From: a bacterium
GTDB lineage: Bacteria; JAMCPX01
Direction of reading: 5' to 3'
Length of the DNA: 7,872 nt
Assembly (NCBI GenBank): GCA_021787655.1
Contig: JAJYLM010000094.1
Span: forward strand, 1-7,872
Position 1 is the stretch's first letter; every line of letters begins with the position of its first letter. Shown piece after piece: positions 4,946 through 7,872 of this stretch. The position numbers and the translations under genes are program-made. The notes below the pieces were generated by a model. It worked only from the letters and a program-made list of their open reading frames with translations, made no database searches and was not told the DNA's origin.

Positions 4946-7855
4946 TTACACCCGCATCTGCTGGCGGTTGATAATCTCGAGCTGGAGTTCTCTGTCGAGC
5001 TCGACGAAGTAGGCGTTGTAGCCGGACACCCGGACCAATAGGTTCCGGTAATTTTCCGGATGTTCCATTGCATCCTGCAGGGTTTCGGTCGTGACGATGT
5101 TGAACTGCATCTGCATGCCTCCGAGCTCAAAGTAGGACTTCGCATACGCTGTGATCTGGTCGACGGTCTCCTCGCGGGTGTCCCGTGAATCAGGGGCTAT
5201 CTTGACGTTGAACGCGATGTTGTTCGGCATCTTTTCCGGCTTGAGTCCGGCAATGGTCCGTATGCTTGAAAGCAGGTCAACGCCTTTGACGTTCTCCGGG
5301 GTCAGGCCCGGGGTAAACGGCTTGTAGCGCAGTCTCCCGCTCGGCAGGGCGCCCGAGAGCGTTCCGAAGGCAACGTGGTTCGACATGCTCCAGAATCCGA
5401 CGAGGTAGTGTCCGCCCCGGTAGTTCGTCCTGTTGTAGAAGATGTCGAAAACCGTATCGACCACCCGCTGGGCGAGACGGTTGACCGCGGGATCGTCCGA
5501 GCCGAACTTCGGTACCTTGTTTTGAATCATGGCGTGCAGCTTTTCGTACCCCTCGAAATTGCTGTCCACGGCCTGGTGGAGTGTCGGAAAGCCGACCTTC
5601 TTTTCGTCATACACGAGATTCTTGATGGTCATGAGACTGTCCACGATATCGGTCAGTCCGATACACGCGACGCCGGATGTGTTGTACAGCGCCCCGCCTT
5701 CGGTCAGGTCCTTCGCCTTTTCCATGGGCCCTTCGAACATCGCCGACAGGGTCGGCGTCGGGCGTATGACCTGGTGCGCATGTCCGAAGCTGTTGTTGCA
5801 GTCTATCGTCTGGTAGGCGAGGAAACGCAGCTGCTGTTCGAATGCGCGGAAGAAGTCCTCGAACAGGGGGAATGCGCCTTCTTCGATGCTGCCTGTCCTG
5901 ATGCCGATCTGCTCGTCAGCCAGCGGGTGCACGCCGTTGTTGAGGGTCATTTCCAGCGCGGCGACCATGTTGAACATCATGCTGTTGGTGTGGCCGAAGT
6001 GTTTGCCCGGAATGGTAGGCTCGACGCAGCCCGTTGCACACCACTCGCGCGCGTCCTCTTCCCTGAAGTTGATGCTTTTCAGGGACTGAATCATCGCCCG
6101 GTCATTGTGGATGGACGGGGTCGCAGACGTGACCATGTTCACCTCGACGAGACGTTTCAGGTAGGCATCAGAATTGATGCCCGGATAGTACCGTGCATTC
6201 ATGTTGGGATCCCGGATGGTGAGCATCTCCGTGACTTTGAGGAAAATGTACGTCATGTCGTTGACTGCACTGTCGCCGTGCCCGTCAACGCCTCCGAGCG
6301 TGATCGCCTGGTCGGACGATGAACCGCCGAAGAGCTTGTTGCCGATGTCCGCGACCAGCGGCACGTGGTCCTGGCACTTGAAAAAGAAGTTGCCGATGAG
6401 CTCGATGGCCTGCCTGACGTATGCCTCCCTGTCCTGTGCTGACGCAAGCTTCTGCATGTCGGCGGCAAAGTAGGGCTGGAGCCACAGGTCGAGGTGGCCG
6501 AGCGACAACCCTGCGTTGGTGCTCTCATTGTGCAGGGCGATCCACAGTATCCAGAGAGACTGCACTGCTTCAGAGAGTGTCCGTGCACCGCGTGCGGGCA
6601 CCTGTTCCAGCATGTCTGCAAAACGCCGGTAGCGCTCCACGGTGCCGTCGTCCGAGCCGTTGGTCTGCGCCTTGTCCGCGAGCCTGCGCGCCTCTTCCCT
6701 GAGGTGAGCCGCATAATTCAGGATGCCGCGCAGTGCAGTGCCGGTTGCCTGATAGAATATCTTTTCGTACGCGCCGTCAGCGACCTGTGCGCGACGGTCG
6801 GCGTCCTCGATGACCGGCACGAGGCCGGTGTTCAATATCCGCGGAAAGTCCGGGACCGTGTGCGAGAGAGCGACCGTTTTCCACATGAAGTAGAGAACGA
6901 ATTTTTCGTCGAGTTCCTGGTAGCGGGGAAAGTTGTTGGTCGAACGCGCATATTCCCTGACATTGCGGTCGGACCAGAACGGGAACACCTTTTTGTCCAG
7001 GAGCTCTCTCGTGTACCCGTCGATGTCGTACGGCTGGATCTTCCGCGCAGCGATGGTCTTCAGCTCAGGCCAGAGCGTGATACCGTGGCCTTCGGGATAG
7101 ATGACCACGCCCACGTCCTTGGATGTCGTCGTGCCGGCGAGCATGCTGTCGGCGCGCAGGATCGGCTTCTTGTTCGTGAGGATGTAGTGCAGCACCTCTG
7201 CCTGCCTGAGGATGGGCGGACGCCTGCTGCCGTTCTGATCGGTTTCGAACCCGGTTTTCATGAAGTATTCGGTCATCAGCGAGGGGCGCTCGGGACAGAC
7301 CGATGGCCGGGAAGAGAAGTGTGCGTCCCGCTGTGCAGCGAGGCCAGGGAAATCTGCAATGGAATAGTTCCGGAGGTACGGTTCGCCGAGATACTTCACT
7401 GCATCCGCAGGCTGCGCGGTCAACGTCCCGGCCCGTGATATGAGGGGCGGTTTTGCAGCTTCTGTCCGCGGACTGCCGGTAAGCGCAGCATCCCGTTTAT
7501 GGTCATCCGTTTTTTTATCCGTTTTCGGAGGTATGAAATTGTTCAGGAGGTATGCGAACCTGGACAGGTAGCTCAGGTTGCCCTTGAACGTGACTTTGTT
7601 GGTCAGCAGGTAGTTGAGCATATCCTCGGGCGACAGTGTCGCAAACTCCCTGATGATCTCCGGCGATTTATAGATGATGGTGAGATCGGCATTGTCCGGA
7701 ATGCCCCGCCTGACCTTCATGGTGCCGTCCCTGAATACCAAGTAAAGCTTGACGGACTTGTCCCGCGTCTGGATGGCTATCGTCTTGTTGAAGGTGTTGT
7801 ACTCGTTCTTGATCATCTGCCTGAACTTTTTGCTGAACGTAAATTTCAGTGACAT
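4946..7855 (-). CDS. Glycyl radical enzyme with extra N-terminal SCP2-like domain
   Basis: This 969-residue protein belongs to the pyruvate formate-lyase-like glycyl radical family. The barrel spans about residues 185-830. The thiyl-radical Cys610 lies in WCATGCVEPTIPGK, with Glu612 two residues on. The C-terminal RVSGYNAYFVEL places the radical at Gly945, 24 residues from the end. A CxE active site is shared by diol-dehydratase, choline-lyase and arylacetate-decarboxylase types, so elimination or decarboxylation is plausible, but the substrate is unknown. Family members are usually about 760-900 residues. The excess is residues 1-110, which read like an SCP2 fold (ADLTIIYKSPEIIREF, then LTNKVTFKGNLSYLSRFAYLL), plus a polar linker to about 160. 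The activase gene follows directly. Only a badly spaced AGGG precedes this ATG, and the frame stays open to the window edge, so the true start may lie upstream. Confidence 0.93.
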   Translation of the reverse strand: MSLKFTFSKKFRQMIKNEYNTFNKTIAIQTRDKSVKLYLVFRDGTMKVRRGIPDNADLTIIYKSPEIIREFATLSPEDMLNYLLTNKVTFKGNLSYLSRFAYLLNNFIPPKTDKKTDDHKRDAALTGSPRTEAAKPPLISRAGTLTAQPADAVKYLGEPYLRNYSIADFPGLAAQRDAHFSSRPSVCPERPSLMTEYFMKTGFETDQNGSRRPPILRQAEVLHYILTNKKPILRADSMLAGTTTSKDVGVVIYPEGHGITLWPELKTIAARKIQPYDIDGYTRELLDKKVFPFWSDRNVREYARSTNNFPRYQELDEKFVLYFMWKTVALSHTVPDFPRILNTGLVPVIEDADRRAQVADGAYEKIFYQATGTALRGILNYAAHLREEARRLADKAQTNGSDDGTVERYRRFADMLEQVPARGARTLSEAVQSLWILWIALHNESTNAGLSLGHLDLWLQPYFAADMQKLASAQDREAYVRQAIELIGNFFFKCQDHVPLVADIGNKLFGGSSSDQAITLGGVDGHGDSAVNDMTYIFLKVTEMLTIRDPNMNARYYPGINSDAYLKRLVEVNMVTSATPSIHNDRAMIQSLKSINFREEDAREWCATGCVEPTIPGKHFGHTNSMMFNMVAALEMTLNNGVHPLADEQIGIRTGSIEEGAFPLFEDFFRAFEQQLRFLAYQTIDCNNSFGHAHQVIRPTPTLSAMFEGPMEKAKDLTEGGALYNTSGVACIGLTDIVDSLMTIKNLVYDEKKVGFPTLHQAVDSNFEGYEKLHAMIQNKVPKFGSDDPAVNRLAQRVVDTVFDIFYNRTNYRGGHYLVGFWSMSNHVAFGTLSGALPSGRLRYKPFTPGLTPENVKGVDLLSSIRTIAGLKPEKMPNNIAFNVKIAPDSRDTREETVDQITAYAKSYFELGGMQMQFNIVTTETLQDAMEHPENYRNLLVRVSGYNAYFVELDRELQLEIINRQQMRV

Positions 7856-7872
7856 ACCCTGCAGGAGAACAT

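Noticed and set aside
5375..7438. Long plus-strand open frames (5375-6322 and 6494-7438)
   Set aside because: They are shadows of the GC-rich glycyl radical enzyme gene on the other strand. Their translations are rich in R, V, H and E with no domain.
4946..7855. Assignment as pyruvate formate-lyase, glycerol dehydratase or alkylsuccinate synthase
   Set aside because: A single Cys in GCVEP rules out the Cys-Cys of classical PflB. The visible residues do not single out any one of the other subfamilies, so a specific name would be a guess.

Overview
The window looks like the chromosome of an anaerobic, Gram-negative-type bacterium with moderate GC content. Gene content fits Desulfobacterota or Nitrospirota best: an oxygen-sensitive glycyl radical enzyme, an RpoH-type sigma factor, and a DivIVA/YggU/FmdB cluster surrounded by short dispersed palindromic repeats. 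This is inferred from gene content only, and no marker here fixes the phylum. Every convincing gene lies on the minus strand, so transcription runs from high to low coordinates. The description below follows that direction.

Region A (about 7855 to 3977) is a two-gene glycyl radical module. A 969-residue glycyl radical enzyme (catalytic Cys610 in GCVEP, radical Gly945 in RVSGYNAY) is followed 12 nt later by its radical-SAM activase, which carries two extra ferredoxin-type [4Fe-4S] motifs. The enzyme has about 110 extra N-terminal residues that resemble an SCP2 (sterol carrier) lipid-binding fold, joined by a polar linker. Its substrate cannot be read from the sequence. This fusion is the most unusual feature of the window.

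Region B (3987 to 3058) is a single-gene unit for an RpoH/sigma-32-family sigma factor. A near-consensus sigma-70 promoter overlaps the last codons of the activase gene, and a strong intrinsic terminator follows the sigma gene.

Region C (3057 to 2603) lacks a confidently called gene and is rich in repeats. It holds a 28-bp perfect palindrome, a 104-bp pair of inverted repeats flanked by two look-alike CCACC/GGTGG hairpins, a possible 52-codon ORF ending in an ATGA overlap with divIVA, and a weak promoter candidate.

Region D (2602 to 1) is a probable operon: divIVA (cell pole or division coiled coil), yggU/DUF167, an FmdB-type zinc ribbon protein, a secreted zinc-dependent phospholipase C-like protein, and a PAP2 lipid phosphatase cut by the window edge. 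The first three genes overlap or nearly abut and are probably translationally coupled. The last two are envelope or lipid enzymes; a phospholipase C product could in principle be handled by a PAP2 phosphatase, but this is only a contextual guess.
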